Assembly: GCA_022482495.1 (NCBI GenBank)
Contig: JAKVPA010000009.1
Coordinates: 1 to 64,000 of the forward strand
DNA: 64,000 nt
Source of the DNA: Sphaerochaeta sp.
Lineage (GTDB): Bacteria; Spirochaetota; Spirochaetia; Sphaerochaetales; Sphaerochaetaceae
Direction: 5' to 3'
Shown piece by piece: positions 8,090 through 16,668 of the stretch; position 1 is the stretch's first letter; every line of letters begins with the position of its first letter. A model generated the notes under the pieces. It ran no database searches, was not told the DNA's origin, and saw only the letters and a list, made by a program, of their open reading frames with translations. The position numbers and the translations under genes were made by a program.

Positions 8090-9902
8090 ACTGCCCCGGA
8101 TGGGAGGGCCAAAAGTTGGAGGACCTGCGCGGTTCGCCCCCAAAGAAAAACCAAAGCACGGCAGACAGACGGCCCGCCGGCTGTTTTCCTTGTTCATGGA
8201 ATTCCGTGGCGGGGTGTTCGTCGCCATGGTGCTCACCACGCTTTCCGCAGGAGTGGGTGTCATCATACCGCTGTTTGTCGGCAAGGTATTCGACCTGTTC
8301 TCCCTGACGGCACGAACGGTGGACACCCGTCGGCTTTGCGGGCTCCTGTCCGCCTTGGTGGTCCTCCACCTTGCCAACTGGATATCCTCCCGTCAAAGCG
8401 CGTTGATTGTCCTGAAGATTTCCCAGCACTTGGTGCACCGTCTCCGGCAGGCGTTCTTCGCCAAGATGCAGCATCTGCCCGTCATCTACTACGACACCCA
8501 CAGCAGAGGGGACACGATGAGCAGGCTGACCAGCGATGTGGATATGATCAGCCTTACCATCGCCCAGTCAGCCACTCAGCTTTCCGCAAGCCTGTTCACC
8601 TTGCTCTTTTCGTTGATTGCCATGGCGTCCCTGAACCTGACGCTGACCCTCTGCGTCCTGGGCAGCGTGCCGCTGGTGGTCATCCTCACCCGGATCATCG
8701 CCAAACGAAGCGCGAAGAATTTCTTGGGCCAGCAACGCTCCTTGGGGGCCATTGGCGGCATCATCGAGGAACACATCCAGCAACTGACGATGGTCAAAGC
8801 GTTCGGAAAGGAACAGGATGTGTTGGACCGGTTCGACCAGGAGAACCAAAAGCTGAAGACGTACGGAACGAAGGCGCAGATCCACTCAGGCTTCATGATG
8901 CCGATGATGAACGTGATCAACAACCTTACCTTCTCCGTCATCGCCATTGTCGGAGGACTCCTTTCCGCCCAAAGCCTGGTGTCCATCGGCGTAGTCGTCT
9001 CGTTTCTCAGCTACGCCAAACACTTCGCTTCCCCGCTGAACCAGGTGGCCGGTCTGTTCAACACCATCCAGTCGGCGCTGGCGGGAGCGGAACGGGTATT
9101 CGAGGTGCTGGACGCCGACGAGGAAGAGCCGGATACCAAAGACGCCGTCGCGGCACAAACCCTCTCCGGAGAGGTGACGTTCCAGCACGTCTGTTTTTCC
9201 TATGACGGCAAGCGGAAAATTCTCCATGACATTTCGTTCCATGTACAGCCTGGAGCTCATGTCGCGTTGGTCGGAGAGACCGGTTCAGGGAAAACGACCA
9301 TTGTCAATCTGATCTCCCGGGCCTATGATTGCGACTCCGGTTCCGTCTTGATCGACGGTGAGGACATCCGGAGGTACCGGAGGGAGGATCTGCACAAGAA
9401 CATCTCCGTCGTGTTGCAGGATACCTGCCTGTTCACCGGTACCATCGCCGACAACATCCGGTACGCAAAACCGGAGGCAACCATGGACGAGGTGCGCGCC
9501 GCGGCTGAACTGGCCCACGCCGACGCGTTCATCACCATGTTGCCGGAAGGATATGAGACGGTCATCCAGGGAAACGCCGACCGCTTGAGCGAAGGACAAC
9601 GGCAGCAACTGGCCATCGCCCGCGCCGCGCTCCGCCCCTCCTCCCTGTTGATCCTTGACGAAGCGACCAGTTCGGTGGACACCCGGACGGAGAAAGAGAT
9701 CCAACATGCCATGATCGGGCTGATGGAACACCGGACGACCTTTTTGATCGCCCATCGTCTTTCCACCATCCGGGATGCCGACTGGATTTTTGTCATCGAC
9801 GGAGGCCGCATCGTCCAACAGGGAACCCACGCGTCGCTGTTGGTGGCCCCAGGACGGTATCGGAGCATGGTGCTCAGCCAGAGCGGCGTCAAGGAACCAT
9901 AG
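8076..9902 (+). CDS. ABC exporter half-transporter, catalytic subunit
   Basis: Partner of the upstream gene, 608 aa, with about 30 extra cytosolic residues at the N-terminus before the transmembrane domain. Walker A is GETGSGKTT (about 400), the signature is LSEGQRQQLA and Walker B is LLILDEATSSVD, so this half keeps the catalytic glutamate. GGAGG at 8066-8070 supports the ATG at 8076. Together the pair matches the asymmetric heterodimeric exporter design (one consensus and one degenerate ATP site). A short hairpin follows the stop. Confidence 0.92.
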   Translation: MATVELPRMGGPKVGGPARFAPKEKPKHGRQTARRLFSLFMEFRGGVFVAMVLTTLSAGVGVIIPLFVGKVFDLFSLTARTVDTRRLCGLLSALVVLHLANWISSRQSALIVLKISQHLVHRLRQAFFAKMQHLPVIYYDTHSRGDTMSRLTSDVDMISLTIAQSATQLSASLFTLLFSLIAMASLNLTLTLCVLGSVPLVVILTRIIAKRSAKNFLGQQRSLGAIGGIIEEHIQQLTMVKAFGKEQDVLDRFDQENQKLKTYGTKAQIHSGFMMPMMNVINNLTFSVIAIVGGLLSAQSLVSIGVVVSFLSYAKHFASPLNQVAGLFNTIQSALAGAERVFEVLDADEEEPDTKDAVAAQTLSGEVTFQHVCFSYDGKRKILHDISFHVQPGAHVALVGETGSGKTTIVNLISRAYDCDSGSVLIDGEDIRRYRREDLHKNISVVLQDTCLFTGTIADNIRYAKPEATMDEVRAAAELAHADAFITMLPEGYETVIQGNADRLSEGQRQQLAIARAALRPSSLLILDEATSSVDTRTEKEIQHAMIGLMEHRTTFLIAHRLSTIRDADWIFVIDGGRIVQQGTHASLLVAPGRYRSMVLSQSGVKEP

Positions 9903-9904
9903 AA

Positions 9905-9928
9905 AAGCCGTCCCTTGCGGAACGGCTT
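9905..9928 (+). terminator. hairpin after ABC exporter operon
   Basis: AAGCCGT (9905-9911) pairs with ACGGCTT (9922-9928). There is no strong T-run, so termination is plausible but not certain. It separates the operon from the convergent tRNA gene. Confidence 0.45.
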
Positions 9929-9931
9929 GGT

Positions 9932-10005
9932 TATGCCTGGAGGGGTTCGAACCTTCGACACCCTGCTTAGAAGGCAGGTGCTCTATCCAACTGAGCTACA
10001 GGCAC
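9932..10005 (-). tRNA. tRNA-Arg (anticodon TCT)
   Basis: A full cloverleaf can be drawn on the minus strand. The acceptor stem is GTGCCTG with CAGGCAT (one G-U pair), the D stem is GCTC/GAGC, and the anticodon arm is CCTGC-CTTCTAA-GCAGG with anticodon TCT. The T-loop is TTCGAAC and the discriminator is A. CCA is not encoded. The T stem GAAGG/CCCTC carries an A-C mismatch in its middle pair, which is unusual but the rest of the fold is sound. It would read AGA codons. Confidence 0.93.
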
Positions 10006-10145
10006 GAGCAATAATAACGAAAAAGTATTGCATGACAGTTATAACGGTTTTTTATTCCTCATTCAAGCCGTAAAACGGAAAGAAACCGGACGCCAATGGA
10101 AATGGCGTACAAGCTTCATTTTTTCCTTTTGAGTACGATGAAGAT

Positions 10146-11177
10146 ATGGAAGACAGGGAACGCGTATGGAGCCTGGTCCGGAACTACGCGTGGAACTCCA
10201 TGGCGTATCTCGCGTTGGAACCGGACAAACAGTGGTTCTTCTCCCAAAACGGGGAAGGCGTGGCGGCGTACGCCCTCTCCCATGGCGTGATGATCGTCTG
10301 CGCCGACCCCATCTGTCCTCCCGAAATGATGCCATCGTTTCTCAATGAAATCAAACGCTACGCGGCGCGGCATCGGTACCGGCTGGTGCTGTTGTTTCCC
10401 GGAGAACGGTTCCTTTCCGTCTACCGCGCCTGTGGGTTCGGCATCGCCTCCATTGGCGAGGAAGCGGTGTTCGATCTCACCACATGGAACCTCCGTGGCG
10501 GCAAAGCGGCAAAACTCCGCGCCGCGGTGAACCACGCAAAGAAAGCGGGGCTGGTGGTGAAGGAATACGTTCCAACCCAGGGGAGAAACCCTTTCATCGA
10601 GCAGGAATTCGAAGCGATCACCAACCGGTGGTTTTCCGGCAAGCAAACATCCCGGCTCCAATTCGCCCTCGGGGATGTGGGCTTTGACAATCCCACTGAC
10701 AAACGGTACCTGTACGCCCAGGCGCCGGATGGGCGGATTGAAGCGTTCGTTGTCTTTCTCCCCTACCGTGGCGGGACGGCTTACATGGCTGATGTGACCC
10801 GCAGGCGTCCTGACGCCGTGTATGGCGCCATCCAACTGGTCATCACCCAGGCATTCGCCAAGTTCCGAGAAGAAGGACATACGACGGCAAGTCTTGGCAT
10901 CGCTCCGCTGGCGGATGTCCACGAACCATGGAAACGGAAAGGATTCCAGTGGGAATGCCGGTATCTGTACCGACATATGAATCGGGTCTATGGCTTCCAA
11001 TCCCTGAAAAACGCCAAAGCTGAGTACGCCCCCACCCGCTGGGAGCCGGTGTACGTGGTCTCCCGTCCCCGCCTGCTCACCTTCCGGATGCGGTACGCCA
11101 TGGCGGATGTGTTGGACAGCAAGGGCTTCCATGATTACGTCCATGCATTTTTCTCCCACCGGCACGCTTACCTCTGA
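10146..11177 (+). CDS. DUF2156 / MprF C-terminal-like acyltransferase domain protein
   Basis: Soluble 343-aa protein that matches the phosphatidylglycerol lysyltransferase C-terminal (DUF2156) type, a tandem GNAT fold that in MprF moves an amino acid from aminoacyl-tRNA to lipid. Supporting stretches are an early GVAAYALSHGVMIVCADP, RYRLVLLFPGERFL, an RGGKAAKLRAAVNHAKKAG block and TASLGIAPLADV near the C-terminus. No flippase membrane domain is fused or adjacent, so the acceptor may not be lipid. Other DUF2156 proteins of this size have no known substrate. The start has only a weak ribosome site. Confidence 0.75.
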   Translation: MEDRERVWSLVRNYAWNSMAYLALEPDKQWFFSQNGEGVAAYALSHGVMIVCADPICPPEMMPSFLNEIKRYAARHRYRLVLLFPGERFLSVYRACGFGIASIGEEAVFDLTTWNLRGGKAAKLRAAVNHAKKAGLVVKEYVPTQGRNPFIEQEFEAITNRWFSGKQTSRLQFALGDVGFDNPTDKRYLYAQAPDGRIEAFVVFLPYRGGTAYMADVTRRRPDAVYGAIQLVITQAFAKFREEGHTTASLGIAPLADVHEPWKRKGFQWECRYLYRHMNRVYGFQSLKNAKAEYAPTRWEPVYVVSRPRLLTFRMRYAMADVLDSKGFHDYVHAFFSHRHAYL

Positions 11178-11352
11178 TGTACAAGGTGTGTTCAAAGTTT
11201 TTTCATATATTTTCGATACTTCCCTCATAAGTACGTTAAAATACAATTACTGAGCGGAACACTTCAAATAAAATAGCAAAGATTGATTGAACTTCTTCCA
11301 TATTTACAGTACATTGAGGGCGTAAAAAGAAAGGAAGAAAGGAATACAGCTT

Positions 11353-11763
11353 ATGGAAAAGAACGAAAAAGAGCTGAAAGAAAACATTGAACTTATCATC
11401 AAGAATACGGATATGTTCACGGAAGAGGATGCAGACAGATTAACCGAACAGGTGAAAGGACATAAATACTTTCTCGATCGTCAGCTGGGGCGCGATCTGA
11501 GCTGGACGGAGGTGGCGTTCTCCTGGATGGAGAATGTATACCTGCCGATCAGCGAAGCGATGGAGACCTTCACCACCAGCGCCAGTTTCCCTGGCCAGAA
11601 GCGTGATGATGTGTTCTTCGAGCTGTGCGACCACTGGTTCTACATGGCTAAGGATGGCAAGAAGCACGACAACGCGTTTGATGTAGCCCTTGACTATGAC
11701 GCCAACTATGGAAAGTCCATTGGAAAGTGGCTTGCCAAGATGCAGTGCGCGCACATCGCCTAA
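11353..11763 (+). CDS. conserved-looking hypothetical protein
   Basis: Unrecognised 136-aa soluble protein, acidic and largely helical by composition, starting MEKNEKELKENIELI. A run of purines with AAAGGA lies 9-15 bases upstream of the ATG. It is a single-gene unit, with a promoter-like TTGATT-16-TACAGT about 50 bases upstream and a strong intrinsic terminator just after the stop. No motif suggests a catalytic role. The clean transcription unit makes it a real gene. Confidence 0.75.
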   Translation: MEKNEKELKENIELIIKNTDMFTEEDADRLTEQVKGHKYFLDRQLGRDLSWTEVAFSWMENVYLPISEAMETFTTSASFPGQKRDDVFFELCDHWFYMAKDGKKHDNAFDVALDYDANYGKSIGKWLAKMQCAHIA

Positions 11764-11785
11764 CCACCCTTCTGCGAGAAGAAAT

Positions 11786-11817
11786 GCCGCTACGTTTCGC
11801 GTGGCGGCGTTTTTTTT
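11786..11817 (+). terminator. intrinsic terminator
   Basis: GCCGCTACG (11786-11794), a TTTCG loop, and CGTGGCGGC (11800-11808) form a 9-bp stem with one G-T pair, followed by an eight-T run. Confidence 0.92.
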
Positions 11818-11891
11818 ATCCCTTCATGATAAGGAAAAACAAAAAGCGGTGCCGTTGGAAAAGCGACACCGTTGTTTGTTCGTGATCGTAT

Positions 11892-12221
11892 TTACGTGGT
11901 GGACGTTTCAGGCTTCTCGGCTTCCGGAGTTTTGGCGACTTCCGGTTTGACCGGTTCCGCTACCGTTTTCTTCTCACAGGAAGAAGATTTGGCGAACAGG
12001 TATCCGGACAGACAAAGCAAGCCAATGCCACCGACGAACAGCGCCGCGGCAAAGATCATCAACAGCACCTGGTAGCCGACGAATCCGCCCCGGTATGACA
12101 TCATGTACCCGCCCATGATCGGACGGAACTGATACGAGCAGAGACTGCCGACCATCAAGGCAAAACCCACGACGACCATCACGCCCGCGAACACGACACT
12201 CACAATCGCACTTTTCTTCAT
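11892..12221 (-). CDS. small membrane protein, unknown function
   Basis: 109-aa protein with two hydrophobic helices (about residues 5-30 and 48-75) joined by a loop rich in Gly, Tyr and Met. It ends in a charged Lys/Pro/Glu-rich tail of about 30 residues. The start is set at the ATG at 12221, preceded by AAGGTGAG, and not at upstream in-frame codons. No family recognised. It is divergent from potA. Downstream, an inverted repeat around CGGTG...CACCG (about 11848-11872) with A- and T-runs could terminate it. Confidence 0.65.
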   Translation of the reverse strand: MKKSAIVSVVFAGVMVVVGFALMVGSLCSYQFRPIMGGYMMSYRGGFVGYQVLLMIFAAALFVGGIGLLCLSGYLFAKSSSCEKKTVAEPVKPEVAKTPEAEKPETSTT

Positions 12222-12319
12222 CTTTGTCTCACCTTCCTCAGAAGAAAACATACTGAATGCCACGAGAAAAGTTAAATGAAGAATTGTGAAGAGATAGGGG
12301 AACAAAGCTTCCAATCTTA

Positions 12320-12348
12320 TTGACAACACCCCCTAAATAGAACATAGT
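12320..12348 (+). promoter_or_regulatory. promoter of potABC
   Basis: TTGACA (12320-12325), a 17-base spacer and CATAGT (12343-12348). A second -10-like TACAAT sits at 12354-12359, six bases before the ATG at 12366, so the leader is very short whichever is used. Confidence 0.6.
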
Positions 12349-12365
12349 CCAAATACAATTTGTTC

Positions 12366-13526
12366 ATGACGCAGGAGGGTAACCGACCCAAATTGAACGG
12401 CGTGGAAGTGACCATCAAAAACGTCTCTCGGACGTACGGGGATTTCAAAGCTCTGGACAACGTCTCCATCCAGATTCACAAAGGAGAGTTCTTCTCCTTG
12501 TTGGGGCCTTCGGGATGCGGCAAGACGACGCTGCTGCGCATCATTGCGGGATTCGATTCTCCGGATACCGGAGACGTCTTGTTCGACGGCAAGGACGTGT
12601 TGCCGCTCCCCCCGGACAAACGGCAATCCAATACCGTCTTCCAGACCTACGCGCTGTTCCCCCACCTTACGGTGTATGACAACATCGCGTTCCCGCTCCG
12701 TCTGAAGAAACTGGACAAGGCAACCATCGACAAGAAGGTGCGTGAATACATTCATCTGGTACAGCTGGACCAACACATCGACAAGAAACCGTCGATGCTC
12801 TCCGGCGGCCAGAAGCAACGGGTGGCCATCGCCCGCGCGTTGATCAACGAGCCGAAGGTGCTCCTTTTGGACGAACCGCTTTCCGCGTTGGACGCCAAAC
12901 TCCGCCAGAGTCTGTTGATTGACCTGGACAACCTGCATGAGCAGGTGGGCATCACGTTCATCTACGTCACCCACGACCAGAGCGAAGCGCTCTCCGTCAG
13001 TGATCGGATCGCCGTAATGAACCAGGGACAGGTGCTGCAGATCGGCAACCCGTACGAAATCTACGAGGCTCCGGCGACCCGTTTCGTCTCCAAGTTCATC
13101 GGGGAGACCAACTACTTTGAAGGAACCATCGTCTCCTGCGAAAAACAAGGGGATGAATACCTGTGCATGGTGGACATTCCCGAACTGGGGCAGCAGGTCA
13201 GCGTCACCGATTACGACCCCCAGCCGGTGGGAGCCCACGAGGCGTTCACCATCCGGCCGGAGAAGATCCGGATCACCAGCGAAGCGCCTGCCGTCCATCC
13301 CGGACAGAGCGTCAACAGCTTCCAAGGATATGTGGATGAGCCGGTGTACAGCGGCTTCCAGTCCAAATTCTTTGTCCGGCTGGACGCGGGAGAACATCCG
13401 ATCTTCAAGATCTTCAAGCAGCACACCACCTTCCTGGACGACGGTCCAGAAATTGAGTGGAAGGATCATGTGTACATCAACTGGACGGCTACCGACGGGT
13501 ATCTGATCAAGGACCTGAAACGATGA
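12366..13526 (+). CDS. potA: spermidine/putrescine ABC transporter ATP-binding protein
   Basis: ATPase of the polyamine importer, 386 aa from this start. Walker A GPSGCGKTT (about 48-56), Q-loop VFQTYALFPHLT, signature LSGGQKQRVAIARAL, Walker B VLLLDEPLSALD and H-loop VTHDQ are all present. A C-terminal TOBE-type regulatory domain follows (from about residue 240). The true start is uncertain. The ATG at 12366 has no ribosome site and almost no leader, while AGGAGGG at 12373-12379 could serve a TTG at 12393. The gene overlaps potB by ATGA. Confidence 0.93.
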   Translation: MTQEGNRPKLNGVEVTIKNVSRTYGDFKALDNVSIQIHKGEFFSLLGPSGCGKTTLLRIIAGFDSPDTGDVLFDGKDVLPLPPDKRQSNTVFQTYALFPHLTVYDNIAFPLRLKKLDKATIDKKVREYIHLVQLDQHIDKKPSMLSGGQKQRVAIARALINEPKVLLLDEPLSALDAKLRQSLLIDLDNLHEQVGITFIYVTHDQSEALSVSDRIAVMNQGQVLQIGNPYEIYEAPATRFVSKFIGETNYFEGTIVSCEKQGDEYLCMVDIPELGQQVSVTDYDPQPVGAHEAFTIRPEKIRITSEAPAVHPGQSVNSFQGYVDEPVYSGFQSKFFVRLDAGEHPIFKIFKQHTTFLDDGPEIEWKDHVYINWTATDGYLIKDLKR

Positions 13527-14470
13527 ACCGCCCGTTACGCAAGAACCAGTTCCAGGAAGAGTTGAAAGGAACGGCGTACGCCTGGCCGATGGGGCTGTGG
13601 TTCACGTTGTTCTTCACCGTGCCGCTGGGCATCATCATCCTGTACAGTTTTCTCAAACGCGGTCTGTACGGCGGCGTGGAATGGAAGTTTTCCCTCACCG
13701 CGTACCGCCAGATGTTCAATCCCAGCTTCGCCAAAGTATTGCTCCGGACACTGTGGATCACCATCGTGGCCACGTTCTTCTGCATGGCGCTGGCGCTTCC
13801 CACCGGATACGCCATGGCCAAGAGCAAGCACCAGACGCTCCTGCTGTTCTTGATCATCATCCCGTTCTGGACCAACAGCTTGATCCGCATCTACGCGTGG
13901 ATCAGCCTGCTGTCCACCGAAGGATTTCTGAACAACATTCTGATCAAACTCCACCTGATCTCCCAGCCGCTCCACATGATCTACAACAACGGTTCGGTCA
14001 TTCTCGTGTTGATCTACATGTATCTGCCCTTCGCCATTCTGCCCCTGTTCACCACCATCGACAAGTTTGACTTCTCGTTGATTGACGCCGCCAGGGATCT
14101 TGGGGCGTCCAAACCGCAGTCAATGTTCCTGGTGTTGCTGCCCAACATCAAAAGCGGCATCACCACCTCCCTGATCTTCACGTTCATCCCGATCTTCGGT
14201 GAGTACACCGTGCCGCTGCTCGTCGGTGGCAAGGAAAGCACAATGATCGGAAACATCATCGTCGACCAGGTGTCGAAGACAAGAAACTGGCCGCTTGCCT
14301 CGGCCTTCTCCATGGTATTGACCATCCTGTCGTTGATCGGCGTCTTCTGGATGCTGACCACCGGAGCGAGGGAACAGGTTTCCCAGTCGAAGAAGGTCGT
14401 CACGTCCCAGACGGAGCTTGAGGACAGCGTGGCGGAACACCACAAGACCCATCAGGGAGGCGCGTCATGA
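13523..14470 (+). CDS. potB: spermidine/putrescine ABC transporter permease
   Basis: First permease of the polyamine importer, 315 aa with six predicted membrane helices. The cytoplasmic EAA-type loop is readable as IDAARDLGASKPQSMFLVLLP. The start ATG at 13523 overlaps the potA stop as ATGA, and the end overlaps potC the same way, so the three genes are translationally coupled. The C-terminal 30 residues are polar and slightly longer than usual. Confidence 0.93.
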   Translation: MNRPLRKNQFQEELKGTAYAWPMGLWFTLFFTVPLGIIILYSFLKRGLYGGVEWKFSLTAYRQMFNPSFAKVLLRTLWITIVATFFCMALALPTGYAMAKSKHQTLLLFLIIIPFWTNSLIRIYAWISLLSTEGFLNNILIKLHLISQPLHMIYNNGSVILVLIYMYLPFAILPLFTTIDKFDFSLIDAARDLGASKPQSMFLVLLPNIKSGITTSLIFTFIPIFGEYTVPLLVGGKESTMIGNIIVDQVSKTRNWPLASAFSMVLTILSLIGVFWMLTTGAREQVSQSKKVVTSQTELEDSVAEHHKTHQGGAS

Positions 14471-15270
14471 ACTACCACACCTACACCAACAAGAGGCATT
14501 TTTCGTTCAGCACCACCATGCTTTGCCTGGTGATCATCTTCCTGTTCATCCCTCTGTTTGTCGTCGTGCTCTTTTCGTTCAACAGCACCAAGGGGATGGA
14601 ATGGCATGGCGCGTCCATCGTCTGGTACGAGAAGCTGCTGTTCGGCAGCCAGCCGCTGTGGCGTGCGTTTGAGAACAGCGTGATCATCGCCCTGGCCAGC
14701 AGCGTCACCGCGACGCTTCTGGGAACGCTGGCGTCCATTGGCATCAAATGGTACCGGTTCAAGGGAAAGACCTACATCACCGCCATCAGCTATCTGCCGA
14801 TGGTTCTGCCGGAGGTGATCATCGGCGTCTCCATGTTGATCTTTTTCTCCGCCGTGCATCTGAACCTCGGCATGGTGACGATCTTCATCGCCCACACCAC
14901 CTTCGAGCTTCCGTTCGCGTTCATGATGGTCTCGGCACGACTGGACGAGTTCGACTACAGCACCATCGAGGCGGCCCATGACCTGGGAGCCAACGAAGTG
15001 CAGACCCTGGTGATGGTCACCATTCCGTCGCTGATGCCCGGCATCATGTCAGCGTTCCTGATGTGCGTGACGATGAGCCTTGAGGACTTCGTCATCACGT
15101 TCTTTGTCAGCGGACCGGGATCGGGGACGCTGCCCATCTACGTCTACTCACAGATCCGCTACGGAGTCTCCCCGGTGATCAACGCGCTTTCGTTCGTCAT
15201 GATCCTCGGCACGATGCTGCTGGCGTTCGTGTTCCGCAGATTCCTGAAGAATGTCGCCGCATCCGGTTGA
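14467..15270 (+). CDS. potC: spermidine/putrescine ABC transporter permease
   Basis: Second permease, 267 aa, about the family length. It has six membrane helices and the EAA loop IEAAHDLGANEVQTLVMVTIP. It pairs with PotB to form the channel and is driven by PotA. The gene starts inside the potB stop (ATGA). Confidence 0.93.
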   Translation: MNYHTYTNKRHFSFSTTMLCLVIIFLFIPLFVVVLFSFNSTKGMEWHGASIVWYEKLLFGSQPLWRAFENSVIIALASSVTATLLGTLASIGIKWYRFKGKTYITAISYLPMVLPEVIIGVSMLIFFSAVHLNLGMVTIFIAHTTFELPFAFMMVSARLDEFDYSTIEAAHDLGANEVQTLVMVTIPSLMPGIMSAFLMCVTMSLEDFVITFFVSGPGSGTLPIYVYSQIRYGVSPVINALSFVMILGTMLLAFVFRRFLKNVAASG

Positions 15271-15322
15271 TCTCAGGGCGGTTGGTCAAATCTTCGTAAT
15301 ATGCTACACTCTTGTTCGTCGG

Positions 15323-15346
15323 TTCCGCTTCCATTCGGGAGCGGAA
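15323..15346 (+). terminator. hairpin between potC and potD
   Basis: TTCCGCTTCC (15323-15332) pairs with GGGAGCGGAA (15337-15346) around a 4-base loop. It is followed by AAAATCTT, not a clean T-run. It may be a partial terminator or a 3'-end stabiliser. Confidence 0.5.
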
Positions 15347-15444
15347 AAATCTTGAAAATCACGCGGATGGAGCAAAGCCAAGCGCACACTCCCCCATACG
15401 GAGAAAATAATCTCCGGCTTATGAGGGAATAGGCCCAAAACCAC

Positions 15445-15472
15445 TTTACATTTTGGTTGCAATTGGTATACT
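15445..15472 (+). promoter_or_regulatory. promoter of potD
   Basis: TTTACA (15445-15450), a 16-base spacer and TATACT (15467-15472), about 29 bases before the potD start. potD can therefore be transcribed separately from potABC, consistent with the need for more binding protein than membrane components. Confidence 0.65.
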
Positions 15473-15500
15473 CCGAAGCAGGTTTTAGGGGGTGGGAAAC

Positions 15501-16550
15501 GTGAAACGTCATCAAGCGTTGCTGCTGGTCCTTCTCATCGGTGTGGTGCTGGTTTTCACCAGTTGCCACAAAACCCAGGAAGACAAGGTACTGTACCTAT
15601 ACAACTGGACCTATTATACTCCGGATGAAATCCTTCAATCCTTCAAAGAGGAAACAGGCATCACCGTCATCGTGGACAACTTCGCGTCCAACGAAGAGAT
15701 GTTCGCCAAGGTCCAGGCGGGGGGCGGCGCGAAGGGCTATGACCTGATCGTTCCTTCCCAAGACTACGTCTCCATCATGATCAAGCTGGGAATGCTTCAT
15801 GAACTTGACCATTCCAAGATCCCCAACCTGAAGTACATCCGTCCGGAGATCAACAAAATGGCCCAGTACGATCCCCAGATGCAGTACAGCGTACCCTACT
15901 TCGCGGGTGGCAGCGGGATCGCCGTCAACAAGACAAAGGTGACGGATTACGCGCGGGATTGGTCGATCTTCGCCGACACCCGGTACAAGGGCAAGATGTC
16001 CATGCTGGATGACATGCGCGAGGTGATGGGCGCCGCGTTGAAATACCTGGGCTACAGCGCCAATACGACGGATGACGCCCAGTTGCAGGAAGCGGCCGAC
16101 CTGATCATCACCCAGTGGAAACCCAACCTGGTCAAGTTTGATTCGGAGAGTTTCGGCAAGAGTTTCGCCAGCGGGGAGTTCACCATCGTCCACTGCTACG
16201 CGGAGAACGTATTCCAGGAAGTGCCGGAAGACCAGTGGGGAGACATCGATTTCTTTGTTCCACCGGAAGGGGGTGTCAGCTACATCGACAACTTCGTCAT
16301 TCCCAAGGACGCCAAGCACATCGACTACGCCTACCAGTTCATCAACTACTTCTGTGACCCGAAGGTGTACGCCCGGTTCCTGGACGCGTTCAACTATCCC
16401 AGCACGGTGAATACCGACGCGGGACAATACCAAACCGCCACGCCGTATTTCCAACCGGATGACATCGTCAACAGCGAACTATACGTGGATCTCGGTGCCG
16501 ATTTGGACAAATACAACGCGCTTTGGCAGAAGATCCGGTACGATCAGTGA
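15501..16550 (+). CDS. potD: polyamine-binding lipoprotein
   Basis: Substrate-binding protein of the Pot importer. From the GTG at 15501 it is 349 aa, with AGGGGGTGG just upstream. The frame also has a GTG at 15492. A signal peptide ends in the lipobox VFTSC, so the protein is anchored to the membrane by lipid, as expected in a cell without a classical periplasmic-only system. The mature start LYLYNWTYYTPDEIL and the YDLIVPSQDYV stretch match PotD/PotF. Polyamine specificity (spermidine or putrescine) cannot be told from sequence reading. Confidence 0.92.
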   Translation: MKRHQALLLVLLIGVVLVFTSCHKTQEDKVLYLYNWTYYTPDEILQSFKEETGITVIVDNFASNEEMFAKVQAGGGAKGYDLIVPSQDYVSIMIKLGMLHELDHSKIPNLKYIRPEINKMAQYDPQMQYSVPYFAGGSGIAVNKTKVTDYARDWSIFADTRYKGKMSMLDDMREVMGAALKYLGYSANTTDDAQLQEAADLIITQWKPNLVKFDSESFGKSFASGEFTIVHCYAENVFQEVPEDQWGDIDFFVPPEGGVSYIDNFVIPKDAKHIDYAYQFINYFCDPKVYARFLDAFNYPSTVNTDAGQYQTATPYFQPDDIVNSELYVDLGADLDKYNALWQKIRYDQ

Positions 16551-16602
16551 GTGGTCGTATCGATATTATTGCATAAATATACAATATAGACACAATTTTC
16601 GC

Positions 16603-16632
16603 TTGTCTCCAACCCCTCGTTTCCGCTATGCT
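16603..16632 (+). promoter_or_regulatory. promoter of putP-like gene
   Basis: TTGTCT (16603-16608), an 18-base spacer and TATGCT (16627-16632), followed by AAAGAGGGG ahead of the ATG at 16669. Confidence 0.55.
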
Positions 16633-16668
16633 GGTACCATCTTAGCAAAGTGAAAGAGGGGTTGTGGG

